Part shown: piece by piece, positions 44,732-54,163 of the stretch
Layout: every line of letters begins with the position of its first letter
How positions within the stretch are numbered: the first letter of the stretch is position 1
Source of the DNA: an uncultured Erysipelotrichaceae bacterium
GTDB taxonomy: Bacteria > Bacillota_I > Bacilli_A > Erysipelotrichales > Erysipelotrichaceae
NCBI GenBank assembly: GCA_947569705.1
Contig: CANOSP010000003.1
Coordinates: 62,001-126,000, forward strand
Length of the DNA stretch: 64,000 bases
Direction: 5' to 3'
The notes under the pieces: generated by a model
The model's database searches: none
The model's input: only the letters and a program-made list of their open reading frames with translations
Told to the model about the DNA's origin: nothing
Made by a program: the position numbers and the translations under genes

Positions 44732-45172
44732 TTATTTGCGGTACACAACTTTAAATTCCTCACATACAACTTTCATATCATCACTGAATTTTAAATGCGC
44801 TTCTTCTAAACATGCGGTAAAGAATTCTTTATGAACTTTTCGCCAATACGCCAAAGATTTATCTCCCTCGCCTTCTTTAAATGCATGTTCTGCACTGACA
44901 TCATGAAATGCCGTTACATATACACGCTGCATTTGAATTACACATACAGCATTATTTTGAGCGTCTAAAATTACACTGTAATCACCTGCTTTAGGCAAAG
45001 GTTCATTCTCTGTTTCATACAGCTGATAAGCAGAAGATGTTGCGTTTTTTTCGCCGGTTGCCGTTAAATGAGCAAGTAAATCAGCTTCTGCGCCGAATGC
45101 CCATGCAGTATAATCAGCTTCATTGATGTTGTGTTTTGTTATAAATTCATTCCAAAGTGCTTTATCTGTCAT
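44732..45172 (-). CDS. ASCH-domain protein
   Basis: 146 residues. ASCH (PUA-like beta barrel) family of the YhfF type: TAWAFGAEADLLAHLTATGEKNATSSAYQLY, then LPKAGDYSVILDAQNNAVCVIQ and the VSAEHAFKEGEGDKSLAYWRKVHKEFF segment. Such domains bind nucleic acids or modified nucleosides; some have amidohydrolase activity on acetylated cytidine. Precise role unknown. Monocistronic. Confidence 0.9.
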   Translation of the reverse strand: MTDKALWNEFITKHNINEADYTAWAFGAEADLLAHLTATGEKNATSSAYQLYETENEPLPKAGDYSVILDAQNNAVCVIQMQRVYVTAFHDVSAEHAFKEGEGDKSLAYWRKVHKEFFTACLEEAHLKFSDDMKVVCEEFKVVYRK

Positions 45173-45250
45173 TCGTATTTTACCTGTAAACCTTTCGCAG
45201 AAAGTATTATATCATAATACGATATTGAAAAATATAGAATTGCCGAATAT

Positions 45251-45284
45251 AAAAAAGGTTGCATGATCCTAAAATCATACAACC
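45251..45284 (-). terminator. Terminator of the YjzC-like gene
   Basis: On the minus strand, an 11-base stem GGTTGTATGAT/ATCATGCAACC with one mismatch (45257-45284), followed by T6. Confidence 0.8.
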
Positions 45285-45348
45285 GACTTCTATCCGTAAC
45301 CATCAAACAGATGCGGGATAGAGAGTTTATGATGCTAAAGTACGGAAA

Positions 45349-45510
45349 CTACTGTTCCTGATAATAGCATCCTTCCTCTTGTGCAGGAGGAAATCTTCTG
45401 TCCTTTTCCATGTCTACGTCATCGTTGACAAGCTTACCTTTGCTGTTGTAGCAAGCATACTTGCCGCTTTTTTCGCAGTTCATGCCCGGACGATATTTCT
45501 TCTGTGCCAT
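45349..45510 (-). CDS. Small YjzC-like protein
   Basis: 53 residues, starting MAQKKYRPGMNCEKSGKY and ending CYYQEQ. GGAGGTG (rc of 45518-45525) lies 8 bases before the ATG, and a terminator follows. The pattern 'K/RFxxG...SGxY...D...RFPPA...G' resembles the short YjzC family of Bacillota, function unknown, with two or three cysteines here. Frames on the plus strand over it are shadows. Confidence 0.7.
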   Translation of the reverse strand: MAQKKYRPGMNCEKSGKYACYNSKGKLVNDDVDMEKDRRFPPAQEEGCYYQEQ

Positions 45511-45621
45511 TTGGTAACACCTCCTGATGATATTGTGGGTTTAATTCTGTATCTTATACGTTTTTCTTAAAAAAAAGTGTATCTTATGATAAAATATAGA
45601 AGTGAAAACGAGGGAATAATG

Positions 45622-46395
45622 ATGAAAATATTTGCGAGTGATTATGACGGAACATTGCGTACATCGGAATATGTGTCACAGCGTGATCGACAAGCGATTG
45701 CCGCTTGGCAGAAACAAGGAAACTTATTCGGCATTGTAAGCGGACGCAGTATGGAAAGTATGCGCGCAGAAGCTTTGAAAAATGAGCTTCATGCGGACTT
45801 CTATATCGGTAATAACGGCGGTGCTGTTTATGATAAGCATTTTAATGAAATGAAAGTTTATTTTTTTCCGTTTTTTAAGGCATTGGATTTATTAAATTAT
45901 ATCCGTCAGGAAAAGACGATTTCTTATGTAATCAATGATGGCTTCTATCGCGCTAAAAGGGTGATTGATGAATCACGCGAAGATAAAAAATATGCGAATA
46001 CGAAAACGACAAAGAGCGAAGCGGAAATTTTAGATGCCCAAAAGATTGCACAGATTGTCGTGTCACTGGACAGTTCTGTCGATTGTCAGCGAATTGCGGA
46101 TTATATCAATGCGACCTTCGGTGATGCGGCATGTGCGTATCGCAATATTAATTGTGTGGATATTGCGCCTCACGGTGTTTCAAAGGCAACCGGGTTGGCA
46201 TATATGGCATCTGAATTTCATGTAAAACCAAGCGATATTTATACGATCGGTGATTCATATAATGACATCCCGATGCTTTCTACTTTTCACGGCATTGCGA
46301 TGAACAGTGCTGATGCACAAGTGAAAAGTTATGCGAAAACAACGGCAGCGGATGTTGCGGAAGCAATCAACTGTTTACTGTCATCAGCGGATTGA
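45622..46395 (+). CDS. Cof-type HAD-IIB phosphatase
   Basis: 257 residues from ATG 45622 (GAGGG upstream; ATG 45619 also possible). Motif I FASDYDGTLR, motif II GIVSGRS, cap with GNNGGAVYD, motif IV TIGDSYNDIPML. A cytoplasmic Mg-dependent phosphatase with unknown substrate. Independent of the proBA-linked HAD gene in sequence. Confidence 0.9.
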   Translation: MKIFASDYDGTLRTSEYVSQRDRQAIAAWQKQGNLFGIVSGRSMESMRAEALKNELHADFYIGNNGGAVYDKHFNEMKVYFFPFFKALDLLNYIRQEKTISYVINDGFYRAKRVIDESREDKKYANTKTTKSEAEILDAQKIAQIVVSLDSSVDCQRIADYINATFGDAACAYRNINCVDIAPHGVSKATGLAYMASEFHVKPSDIYTIGDSYNDIPMLSTFHGIAMNSADAQVKSYAKTTAADVAEAINCLLSSAD

Positions 46396-46445
46396 CAGCC
46401 TGCGTAAAAGAAAAATGAAAAAAACGAAAGAATCCGATATAAATA

Positions 46446-46454
46446 TGGTATAAT
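46446..46454 (+). promoter_or_regulatory. Extended -10 promoter of cdaA-cdaR-glmM
   Basis: TGGTATAAT, 25 bases before the cdaA start; no clear -35 box. AAAGGAG ribosome site between. Confidence 0.55.
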
Positions 46455-46478
46455 AATACTTATGAAAGGAGTCATTCT

Positions 46479-47966
46479 ATGTTTGATTACTTTACAATAA
46501 ATAATGTGATTCAATTTATAAAAATGGTTCTGAATGTTGCCGTTGTTTGGGTAGCGTTCTACTTTATATTAAAAATTGTGAAGAATAATTCACGAACGAT
46601 TCAAATATTTAAAGGGATTCTGCTTGTCTTTATTATTAAAGGGGCAGCCGATCTTTTAGGCTTAAAAGCGATGCAGTATTTGGCTGATCTGTTTGTTCAA
46701 TACGGACCGATTGCGATCATTATCATCTTTCAGCCGGAATTCCGTGCGTTATTTGAGAAGATCGGTAAAACCAATATATTTTCACGCATCTCAACTTTAA
46801 CTTTAAATGAAAGAGAGCGTCTTGTGGATGAATTGGTAAAAGCCTGTGCAGAGATGTCAAAAACCAAAACCGGTGCTTTGATCTCATTGGAACAGGGGCA
46901 TTCACTGAGCGACTTTATTAAAACCGGAACACCGATGAATTCAGTGGTGACAAGTGAACTGTTATGCTCGATTTTTGTGCCGGGTACACCGCTTCATGAC
47001 GGTGCGGTTATTTTACAGGGGGTTAAGATTGCCTGTGCGGCTGCGTATTTCCCGCCGACTACGCAAGATTTGGCAACGATGTACGGTGCGCGTCACCGCG
47101 CCGCTGTCGGTATCAGTGAAATTACCGATTCAATTACGATTATCGTCAGTGAGGAAACCGGTAATATTTCTATCGCAGAAGGCGGAAAATTAAGTGTCGT
47201 AACGGAAAAGAGCCTGCGTGAATTCTTAACTATGGTGATTTGTCAGACACAAACGGAAGTACAAAATGAAAAAATCCGTAAGGACAGCGATGCGGAAAAA
47301 GAGACGCCGGCGGTAAAACCGGAGGAAATTGTTGAGCCTGATAAAAACAAAGGAATTTCCGCAATATTCCGTGCTAAAAATAAAAATGAAAAACAAAAAG
47401 GCGTGAAAAAACGCTTTACTAAAACAAAAGAAAATAAACCGGTGAAAAAACAAGAGGTGAAAACCGAAAAAATCGGTATTGCGAATTTAGTGGAAGAAAG
47501 TATGCCGTTAGATAATCTATTTGATTCCATTGTATCTGACAGTGAAAATAAGCAAAGCGATGCGAAGCCGAAATCACTGTTGACACAGGTGAAAGAGGAA
47601 AGCGAAAAGCAGCGCAAGCCGATTCGTAAGCAGCGCCATAATGTTGAAAAGAATGATTCCGAAACCATCAGTGCGCTTTTGAATCCGACTGTTAAGATCA
47701 ATGAGAAAAAGCCGGTTTCGGATAAAGCGAAAAACGATAAAAAAGAAAAGAAAAACGAAGTAATTGAAGCGAGTACAACCGAAAAGCATGTGGTAAAACG
47801 CACTCATGTGAAAAAGCAAACGGTGACGAATGAAGCCGCATCGCTGTTGGATGATGTGATTTCTCCGGAAGCGATTGTGCTGAATTATAAAAATGATAAA
47901 TCAAATACACAGGACGGTAAGAATACTTCCCTTGACAAAGCAACAAAAGAAGGGGGTGAGCGCTGA
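46479..47966 (+). CDS. cdaA: Diadenylate cyclase CdaA with long charged C-terminal tail
   Basis: 495 residues; usual CdaA is about 270. Three N-terminal membrane helices, then the DAC domain with DGA at 174-176 (TPLHDGAVI) and RHR at 205-207 (GARHRAAVGIS), so it should make c-di-AMP from two ATP. From about residue 268 there is a 225-residue Lys/Glu-rich, low-complexity tail with short hydrophobic islands (MPLDNLFDSIV, ETISALLNPT, EAASLLDDVI). CdaR and GlmM, its known regulators, follow, with a one-base overlap to cdaR. The tail is likely cytoplasmic and disordered. Confidence 0.94.
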   Translation: MFDYFTINNVIQFIKMVLNVAVVWVAFYFILKIVKNNSRTIQIFKGILLVFIIKGAADLLGLKAMQYLADLFVQYGPIAIIIIFQPEFRALFEKIGKTNIFSRISTLTLNERERLVDELVKACAEMSKTKTGALISLEQGHSLSDFIKTGTPMNSVVTSELLCSIFVPGTPLHDGAVILQGVKIACAAAYFPPTTQDLATMYGARHRAAVGISEITDSITIIVSEETGNISIAEGGKLSVVTEKSLREFLTMVICQTQTEVQNEKIRKDSDAEKETPAVKPEEIVEPDKNKGISAIFRAKNKNEKQKGVKKRFTKTKENKPVKKQEVKTEKIGIANLVEESMPLDNLFDSIVSDSENKQSDAKPKSLLTQVKEESEKQRKPIRKQRHNVEKNDSETISALLNPTVKINEKKPVSDKAKNDKKEKKNEVIEASTTEKHVVKRTHVKKQTVTNEAASLLDDVISPEAIVLNYKNDKSNTQDGKNTSLDKATKEGGER

Positions 47967-49336
47967 TGGCTAAGAAAAAGAAATCGCAGCTGAGTGCGGA
48001 AGGCAAGACTGAGCTGGCAAAAGCGATAGCGGAAAAGAGTCAAACCTTTGCGCGTACTTATGCCAATATGGAAACGAGTGTAACGAAGTTCTTTCGTTGG
48101 TTAAGCAGTTGGATCGATCGTTTGTTGTTTAATCAAAAGCATGGTAAGTTGGTCGCTTTAATATTGGCGATACTCTTCTGCTTTATGGTAGGCAGCGATG
48201 AAGACTTTGATTTATTTAAAGCAAATCGTGAAGTAAAAACATTGAATAACTTAAATGTCAGTACTATTGTATCCGAACAAGCCTATGAAGTCAGCGGCAT
48301 TCCCGAGAATGTTACGGTTGAGGTCATCGGTGAATCAGGGGACTTGCAGATGCTGAATTTGCAGGATAACTATCAGATTGTTGCCGATTTAAGCGGTTTA
48401 ACCGAGGGTACACACGATGTAACACTGCAGGCAAAAAACTTCTCTTCACGCTTAGAGGTTATTATTAAACCGAGTACGGCAGTTGTAACAATTAAGCGTA
48501 AGGAATCAAAACGCTATACATTGGGATATGATTTTGTAAATACAAGCAAGATGGATTCGATCTATGCGTTAAGCGAGCCGGAATTTGATCAGGGCGAGGT
48601 CGTGGTCAGAGCGTCATCGGAAACATTGAATAAGATAGCGTTTGTAAAAGCGCTGATTGATGTGAGTGATGTGGATTCAGATTTTGAATCCGATGCGGAA
48701 ATTGCGGCTTATGATCAGTCCGGTAATCGTATTAATGTAGATATTCGTCCTTCAAATGTGAAGGCGAAAGTGAAAGTAACCACTCCGAGCAAATCCGTTC
48801 CTATCACTTTAATACCGAACGGTACAATGCCTGATAATAAGGCGATCGCTTCTTATAAGATGGATACGCAGTCAGTAACTATTTATGCGCCGGAAGATGT
48901 ATTGGAAACGATCACTGAGCTTCCGATTTATATTCCTGTGAATAATCTTCGCGGTGATCAGCGTATTCCGATGCCGATTAATCTTCCTTCAAAGGTTACG
49001 AGCGCATCGGTGAAAAACGTGATGATTGAAATCAAAGTGGAAGAAGCGCAGACAAAAGAAATTAAAGATGTTGTGATTCAATTCAAGAATGCACCGGATG
49101 CGGCTTATGATGTTCGTGCGATTGAAGGCGGCGGTACCATTACGGTCAAAGTGATCGGTGCCAAAGGACAAATTGATAAGCTGACAAAGAATGATATAAA
49201 TGTTGTGGCTGATTTCAGTAGCGTAACCGAGCCGGGTGTATATAATATACCGTTGAGTGTCAGCGGATCTAATAAATTAGTAACCTATGAATTGGAAAAC
49301 ACAACAGCTAAACTGGAGTTTAAAAGTAAGGAGTAG
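47966..49336 (+). CDS. cdaR: CdaA regulator CdaR (YbbR-domain protein)
   Basis: 456 residues. An unusual 58-residue cytoplasmic N terminus (basic KKKKSQ, helical), one membrane helix (LVALILAILFCFMVG), then about four extracellular YbbR domains with recurring 'VxVxG' strands such as 'VTVEVIGESGDLQML' and 'ITVKVIGAKGQIDKL'. In Bacilli CdaR binds CdaA and changes its activity. Middle gene of the operon; stop followed after 5 bases by the glmM ATG. Confidence 0.92.
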   Translation: MAKKKKSQLSAEGKTELAKAIAEKSQTFARTYANMETSVTKFFRWLSSWIDRLLFNQKHGKLVALILAILFCFMVGSDEDFDLFKANREVKTLNNLNVSTIVSEQAYEVSGIPENVTVEVIGESGDLQMLNLQDNYQIVADLSGLTEGTHDVTLQAKNFSSRLEVIIKPSTAVVTIKRKESKRYTLGYDFVNTSKMDSIYALSEPEFDQGEVVVRASSETLNKIAFVKALIDVSDVDSDFESDAEIAAYDQSGNRINVDIRPSNVKAKVKVTTPSKSVPITLIPNGTMPDNKAIASYKMDTQSVTIYAPEDVLETITELPIYIPVNNLRGDQRIPMPINLPSKVTSASVKNVMIEIKVEEAQTKEIKDVVIQFKNAPDAAYDVRAIEGGGTITVKVIGAKGQIDKLTKNDINVVADFSSVTEPGVYNIPLSVSGSNKLVTYELENTTAKLEFKSKE

Positions 49337-49341
49337 TGAAC

Positions 49342-50676
49342 ATGGCTAAATATTTCGGAACTGACGGCGCACGAGGTCGTGCCAATGATACCTTAACCTT
49401 GGATATGGCGGTAAAAATCGGACAGTATGTCGGATGGTATTACGGGAAAGAGCGTCATGCAAAGATCTTGATCGGCAAGGATACTCGCTTATCAAGTGAT
49501 ATGTTTGAAATGGCTTTGGCTGCCGGTGCCAGTGCCGCAGGGGCAAAGGTGTATCTGTTAGGAGTTTGTCCGACACCGAGTGTTTCGTTTTTGATCCAAA
49601 AGGAAGGCTTTGACTGCGGTATTATGGTATCCGCAAGTCATAATCCGTTCTATGATAACGGGATCAAGCTGTTCAACGGTTCCGGTATGAAAATGAATCC
49701 TGAGGTAGAAGCACAAATTGAAGCGTATATCGACAAAGAAACAACAATTCCGATGGCAATTAATGAAGCAATCGGCAATGTGATCGAATGGAGCGAAGGC
49801 TTAGAGATTTATGAGTCATGGTTGAAATCATTAATGAGCTGTGATTTCAACGGTATGAAAATTGCTTTAGATTTAGCAAACGGAAGTGCTACTTCCTGCG
49901 CAGCGGCAGTTTTAAGTGAATTAGGCGCAACCGTTGAGGTCATTCATACCTCACCGAACGGCATCAATATTAATACGAAATGCGGTTCAACTCATCCTGA
50001 GGAACTGCAGGAAATGATGAAGAACGGTGATTTTGATGCAGGCTTTGCGTTTGACGGAGATGCCGATCGCTTAATAGCGGTTGATGAAACGGGTAATTTG
50101 ATTACCGGGGATCATACTATGTATATCTGCGGCTGCTATATGCATGATCATAACTGCTTAAATGAGAATAAGGTAGTTACTACCGTCATGTCTAATCTGG
50201 GTTTGTATCGCGCATTTGATCGCAGAGGCATTGCTTACGAACAGACACAGGTCGGAGATAAATACGTGTTTGAATGTATGAATGAATACAATTATTCAAT
50301 CGGTGGTGAACAAAGCGGACATATTATCTTTAAGAAGCATGCGAATACGGGTGACGGCTTATTAACGGCTATGAAGCTGTTAGAGGTGATGAAGCACACG
50401 AAGCAAAGCTTAAAGGAGCTGAGTGAGGACTTATTTATCTATCCGCAGTTACTTGTTAATATTGAGGTCAAGGATAAGCATCAGGCGCTGCAAGATCAAG
50501 GATTGCTTCAGGAAGTTCAAAAAGTAGCTGACAGCTTGGGACAAGACGGCAGAATTTTAGTAAGACCGAGCGGAACCGAGCCGTTAGTGCGCGTCATGGT
50601 AGAAGCGAAAACAGATGAATTATGTCATCAGTATGTATATCAAGTGATTGATTATATAAAAGAAAAGGGCTTGTAG
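49342..50676 (+). CDS. glmM: Phosphoglucosamine mutase GlmM
   Basis: 444 residues. Converts glucosamine-6-phosphate to glucosamine-1-phosphate for UDP-GlcNAc and peptidoglycan. Active-site phospho-Ser99 in SASHNP, metal loop FDGDADRLI, sugar loop GGEQSGH and phosphate loop RPSGTEPLVRVMVE. ATG 49342 follows AAGGAG. GlmM inhibits CdaA by direct contact in several species, so this operon couples cell-wall precursor flux to c-di-AMP. Confidence 0.97.
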   Translation: MAKYFGTDGARGRANDTLTLDMAVKIGQYVGWYYGKERHAKILIGKDTRLSSDMFEMALAAGASAAGAKVYLLGVCPTPSVSFLIQKEGFDCGIMVSASHNPFYDNGIKLFNGSGMKMNPEVEAQIEAYIDKETTIPMAINEAIGNVIEWSEGLEIYESWLKSLMSCDFNGMKIALDLANGSATSCAAAVLSELGATVEVIHTSPNGININTKCGSTHPEELQEMMKNGDFDAGFAFDGDADRLIAVDETGNLITGDHTMYICGCYMHDHNCLNENKVVTTVMSNLGLYRAFDRRGIAYEQTQVGDKYVFECMNEYNYSIGGEQSGHIIFKKHANTGDGLLTAMKLLEVMKHTKQSLKELSEDLFIYPQLLVNIEVKDKHQALQDQGLLQEVQKVADSLGQDGRILVRPSGTEPLVRVMVEAKTDELCHQYVYQVIDYIKEKGL

Positions 50677-50764
50677 TCTGTTTGAGTAAGACGCTGTAAA
50701 AGTATGAATCTTATTAATAATTATGGGATTCATGCGGAAATCAAGTAGTAAATTATCTAAATTG

Positions 50765-50795
50765 AAAGGGACTGTAAGAAAGTCCTTTTTTTTTA
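50765..50795 (+). terminator. Terminator after glmM operon
   Basis: Stem GGACT/AGTCC within AAAGGGACT...AAGTCCTTT, followed by T8. Confidence 0.8.
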
Positions 50796-50831
50796 TCGGC
50801 TTTTACGGTACAATGATAGAGAGGTGTTTGT

Positions 50832-51491
50832 ATGAAAAAAGTGATATGTGTTGTAGAAGATGAAGTCGCAATCAATGACTTGGTTTGTCAATATTTACGT
50901 AAAGAAGATTACGAGGTTCGTTCTTATTATACTTATGAACAAGCCAGTGCTCATGTCAGCGATGATGATGTGCATTTGTGGATCTTAGATATTATGTTAG
51001 ATGATAAAAGCGGTTTTGATCTGATTGAAGAAATTCGCCTTCAGGCAAAGGATATTCCGGTGATTTTTATGTCGGCACGTGACAAAGAATTTGATCGAAT
51101 CATCGGTTTGGAAAAGGGCAGTGATGATTATATCACTAAGCCGTTTTCACCTAAGGAGCTTGTATTAAGAGTCAATAATGTAATTAAACGAGTTTATAAA
51201 AACGAAAACAGCCGCATAGCGATTGACGGCTATGAATTGGATGAGGAACAGCGCAAGGTTTTTGATAACGGAGAAGAAATTGATCTAACGACGAAAGAGT
51301 TTGATCTGTTAATGATGTTTATCAAAAACAAAGGTATTGCTTTCTCTCGTGATATGATTCTTACGAATGTGTGGGAAGAAAACTATTACGGCAGTGATCG
51401 TGTTGTCGATGATACATTACGTCGTTTGCGCAAAAAACTCCCGAATTTAAATATTCATACGATTTACGGATTTGGTTATCGTTTAGGATAG
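50832..51491 (+). CDS. OmpR/PhoB-family response regulator
   Basis: 219 residues. Receiver with EDE near residue 10, Asp54 region LWILDIMLDDKSG, MSARD and ITKPFSPKEL; C-terminal winged helix ending in TIYGFGYRLG. The kinase gene begins 4 bases later. Target genes not evident; the pair lies between glmM and the Rpn gene. Confidence 0.93.
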   Translation: MKKVICVVEDEVAINDLVCQYLRKEDYEVRSYYTYEQASAHVSDDDVHLWILDIMLDDKSGFDLIEEIRLQAKDIPVIFMSARDKEFDRIIGLEKGSDDYITKPFSPKELVLRVNNVIKRVYKNENSRIAIDGYELDEEQRKVFDNGEEIDLTTKEFDLLMMFIKNKGIAFSRDMILTNVWEENYYGSDRVVDDTLRRLRKKLPNLNIHTIYGFGYRLG

Positions 51492-51494
51492 TAT

Positions 51495-52832
51495 ATGAAG
51501 CGCTTTTCATTATTCATAAAACGATTATCGCTGTCTCAACAGCTGTTTGCGCTGATCTTTTTCTTCGTTACTTTTTTTGCGGCATTCTTTTTTGTATATT
51601 TGAACGGCAAGGTAGATACTGTTATTCAAACCAAAACCTTTAATGACTTGGTGAGGATGCAGAATGCGATTGCGGATAAGCTGCGCGGAGAATACAATTC
51701 CTATTTATATTTGAATGTCGGTGATTCTTCAATAACTAATATTATCATTATTGGCTCCAAAGCCTATTATCTCGGTGAACCGAATGAAGAAATCGATCGT
51801 TCTTCACCGCGTTTTCAGGATATGTATAATAAAGCACAAATGGCTACCGAGGTACCTACTACATATACGTTTCAAGGGGATAAAACTTATTACAGTGTTG
51901 TAATGATCGATCATAATCAGATGCTGATATCTTTTACACGCAGTCAGGAGTTGGAATCATTTCGTAATGATTTAGTATCCTCTGTGATCAACATCACGGT
52001 AATGGTTGTCGGTTTCTTCTTTATAATCTTAATGATTTGGGTGGCGTCGCTGATTCATCCGCTGAATCAAATACGTAATTATATTGAGAAAGTAAAATTA
52101 GGAAAAACAACCGGTGAGTTAAAAATCAATCGTGAGGATGAAATCGGTGAACTGGCAGAAGCGCTTGTTTCCATGCGACGTGAATTGCAGAAGCAAGAAC
52201 AGACAAAAGAGGATATGATTCATAATATCTCACATGATCTAAAGACGCCGATAGCTACTATTAAATCATACGGAGAAAGTATTAAGGACGGTATTTATCC
52301 TTATGATACATTAGAAAAAAGTGTGGATGTCATCATTGAAAATGCAGAGCGTTTAGAGAAAAAGGTACACAGTTTGTTATATCTGAATCGTGTTGAATAT
52401 TTGATCTCACAAGATCACGGCATGAATCGAACGGATATGAAACAGGTAATTGAAACGGTGATTTTGAATCATCGGGTCATGCATCCGAATATTGAAATCA
52501 ATACGGATTTATCCGAAAATGTATATTTCGACGGTGTAGAAGAGGCATGGCGTGTTACGGTTGAAAACATCATGGAAAATGCGCTGCGTTATGCGAAAAC
52601 GACCATTACGATTCAGTTGAATAATGATGAATTAACCATTGAAAATGACGGTCCGTCGATTGATGAGGAGCGCTTAAAAGTGTTGTTTAAGCCGTATGAA
52701 AAAGGACAAGGCGGTAAGTTCGGTTTAGGTCTTTCGATTGTTTGGAAGGTCGCTACGGCAAATCATTATACAGTGACCGGAGAAAATACGGCAAACGGTG
52801 TAATTTTCCGTATTGTGAAGCGTAAGGATTAA
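51495..52832 (+). CDS. Sensor histidine kinase
   Basis: 445 residues. Membrane helix about 15-37, extracellular sensor about 38-155, second helix about 160-185, HAMP (IHPLNQIRNYIEKVKLG, then REDEIGELAEALVSM), HisKA with His247 (HNISHDLKTPIATIKS), and ATPase with VENIMENALRYA, ENDGPSI and FGLGLSIV. A classical envelope-sensing kinase; signal unknown. Start 51495 follows the regulator closely. Confidence 0.93.
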   Translation: MKRFSLFIKRLSLSQQLFALIFFFVTFFAAFFFVYLNGKVDTVIQTKTFNDLVRMQNAIADKLRGEYNSYLYLNVGDSSITNIIIIGSKAYYLGEPNEEIDRSSPRFQDMYNKAQMATEVPTTYTFQGDKTYYSVVMIDHNQMLISFTRSQELESFRNDLVSSVINITVMVVGFFFIILMIWVASLIHPLNQIRNYIEKVKLGKTTGELKINREDEIGELAEALVSMRRELQKQEQTKEDMIHNISHDLKTPIATIKSYGESIKDGIYPYDTLEKSVDVIIENAERLEKKVHSLLYLNRVEYLISQDHGMNRTDMKQVIETVILNHRVMHPNIEINTDLSENVYFDGVEEAWRVTVENIMENALRYAKTTITIQLNNDELTIENDGPSIDEERLKVLFKPYEKGQGGKFGLGLSIVWKVATANHYTVTGENTANGVIFRIVKRKD

Positions 52833-52892
52833 GTACAGTACAGATGATTCTAAGGCATTTGTATTAATCGTTAAATATTCAAATAAATTTAA

Positions 52893-52942
52893 AATCGTGA
52901 TGATGCAAAATGAGTTTCGTTTTGTGATCTCACGATTTTTTT
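52893..52942 (+). terminator. Long palindromic terminator before the Rpn gene (copy A)
   Basis: Arms AATCGTGA/TCACGATT (52893-52900 and 52930-52937) with an inner GCAAAA/TTTTGT stem, then T7. The same outer arms, inner stem and T-run recur after the Rpn gene at 54164. Confidence 0.8.
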
Positions 52943-53100
52943 GTGCTTTTTTACCGGCGAAACAATCGTGAATTAAAAATCTTATGTCGAATTAAAAAAA
53001 ATTCAACTTTTTTTAGTAATTTCACTTTTTTGCGTGTATAACAATAGTAGAGGCTTGTTAAAGCCGCACAGCGTTATTCGCGAAAGGAGAAACCAAATTT

Positions 53101-54144
53101 ATGCATACAAGTACAGAACTCGTTGAGTCAATCAATCGAAATCCTTACAATCTCACCTATGATGAATATTGTAAAAGGATTTTATGTAATAAGCAGATCT
53201 TGGCTCGGATTATTAAAGAGTGTGTTTCGGAATTTCATGATATTCCGTTAGCCGAGATTCCCAATTACATGGAAAGTGGTCCGACAAGGAATATAAATAT
53301 TGATAAAGCCGCCGATAAAGTCTATGGGATGAATACTGAGGATATCTCTGTACCCGGTGCTAAAATCATCTTTGATATTATAGTAGGTATCAGATTACCT
53401 GATTCACCTAACAAGGAAAATATTGGTTTAATCCTGAATATCGAAGCACAGGCAAACGGTAATACCTCTTATCCGTTATTAAACCGTGCGATTTATTATT
53501 GCAGTAGATTACTGGCAAGACAAAAGAATCGTCCGGATGGCTTCCAACATTCTGACATTCAAAATCTAAAAAAGGTCTATTCGATATGGATCGTAATGAA
53601 TTCTAAAAAGGCAACCGAGGGTGTAATGAATCAATATTCAATCAGTGAGAAATGTTTGAAGCGGGCATATCATTTTTCTAAAGAAGAATATGATAAATTG
53701 ACGATCATTATGATTTATCCCAACAGTAAATATGATGTGAATGATGATAAATATAGTTTGATGGAGATGTTACATATCTTACTTAAAGCAAAAATGACAG
53801 CAACGGAGAAAAAGTGCCAACTGGAACAAAATTATGGTATAATGATGACAACAAAAACAGAACGGGAGGTTGAAGGTATGTGTAACTTGTCACAGATTCA
53901 TGTGGATGAAGGTCTTAAACGCGGTTTGGCAAAAGGACGCATAGAGGGTCGTAAAGAAGGTCGTAATAAGGGATTGATCGAGGGACTGGCGATTTCAGCG
54001 AAAATTATCGTTACTATAATGAATAAGACGAATCAATCAGTGATTGAAGTAATGAATCAGTTAGGCATAGATGAAACCGTTCGACCCCAATTAATTCAGC
54101 TTATCGATGAACAGAACATCAAAGAATCCATGACAGCTATATAA
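53101..54144 (+). CDS. Rpn-family PD-(D/E)XK nuclease (recombination-promoting nuclease/putative transposase)
   Basis: 347 residues. N-terminal half has the PD-(D/E)XK pattern: 'DIIVGIRLPD' supplies the Asp and 'ILNIEAQAN' the ExQ catalytic pair, followed by 'LLNRAIYYCSRLL'. The C terminus holds the Gly/Lys-rich repeat (GLKRGLAKGRIEGRKEGRNKG) seen in this family, then a helical tail. Rpn proteins promote RecA-independent recombination or DNA cleavage and are often found as multicopy mobile-like genes. GAAAGGAG site before ATG. It is bracketed by two related hairpins. Confidence 0.88.
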   Translation: MHTSTELVESINRNPYNLTYDEYCKRILCNKQILARIIKECVSEFHDIPLAEIPNYMESGPTRNINIDKAADKVYGMNTEDISVPGAKIIFDIIVGIRLPDSPNKENIGLILNIEAQANGNTSYPLLNRAIYYCSRLLARQKNRPDGFQHSDIQNLKKVYSIWIVMNSKKATEGVMNQYSISEKCLKRAYHFSKEEYDKLTIIMIYPNSKYDVNDDKYSLMEMLHILLKAKMTATEKKCQLEQNYGIMMTTKTEREVEGMCNLSQIHVDEGLKRGLAKGRIEGRKEGRNKGLIEGLAISAKIIVTIMNKTNQSVIEVMNQLGIDETVRPQLIQLIDEQNIKESMTAI

Positions 54145-54163
54145 AATTCTTATTTTATGATTC

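Noticed and set aside
45379-45570. 63-residue plus-strand frame
   Set aside because: Antisense to the YjzC-like gene, which has a ribosome site and terminator.
47243-47803. Long minus-strand Phe/Ser-rich frame
   Set aside because: Mirror of the Lys/Glu-rich CdaA tail (AAA/GAA codons read as TTT/TTC).
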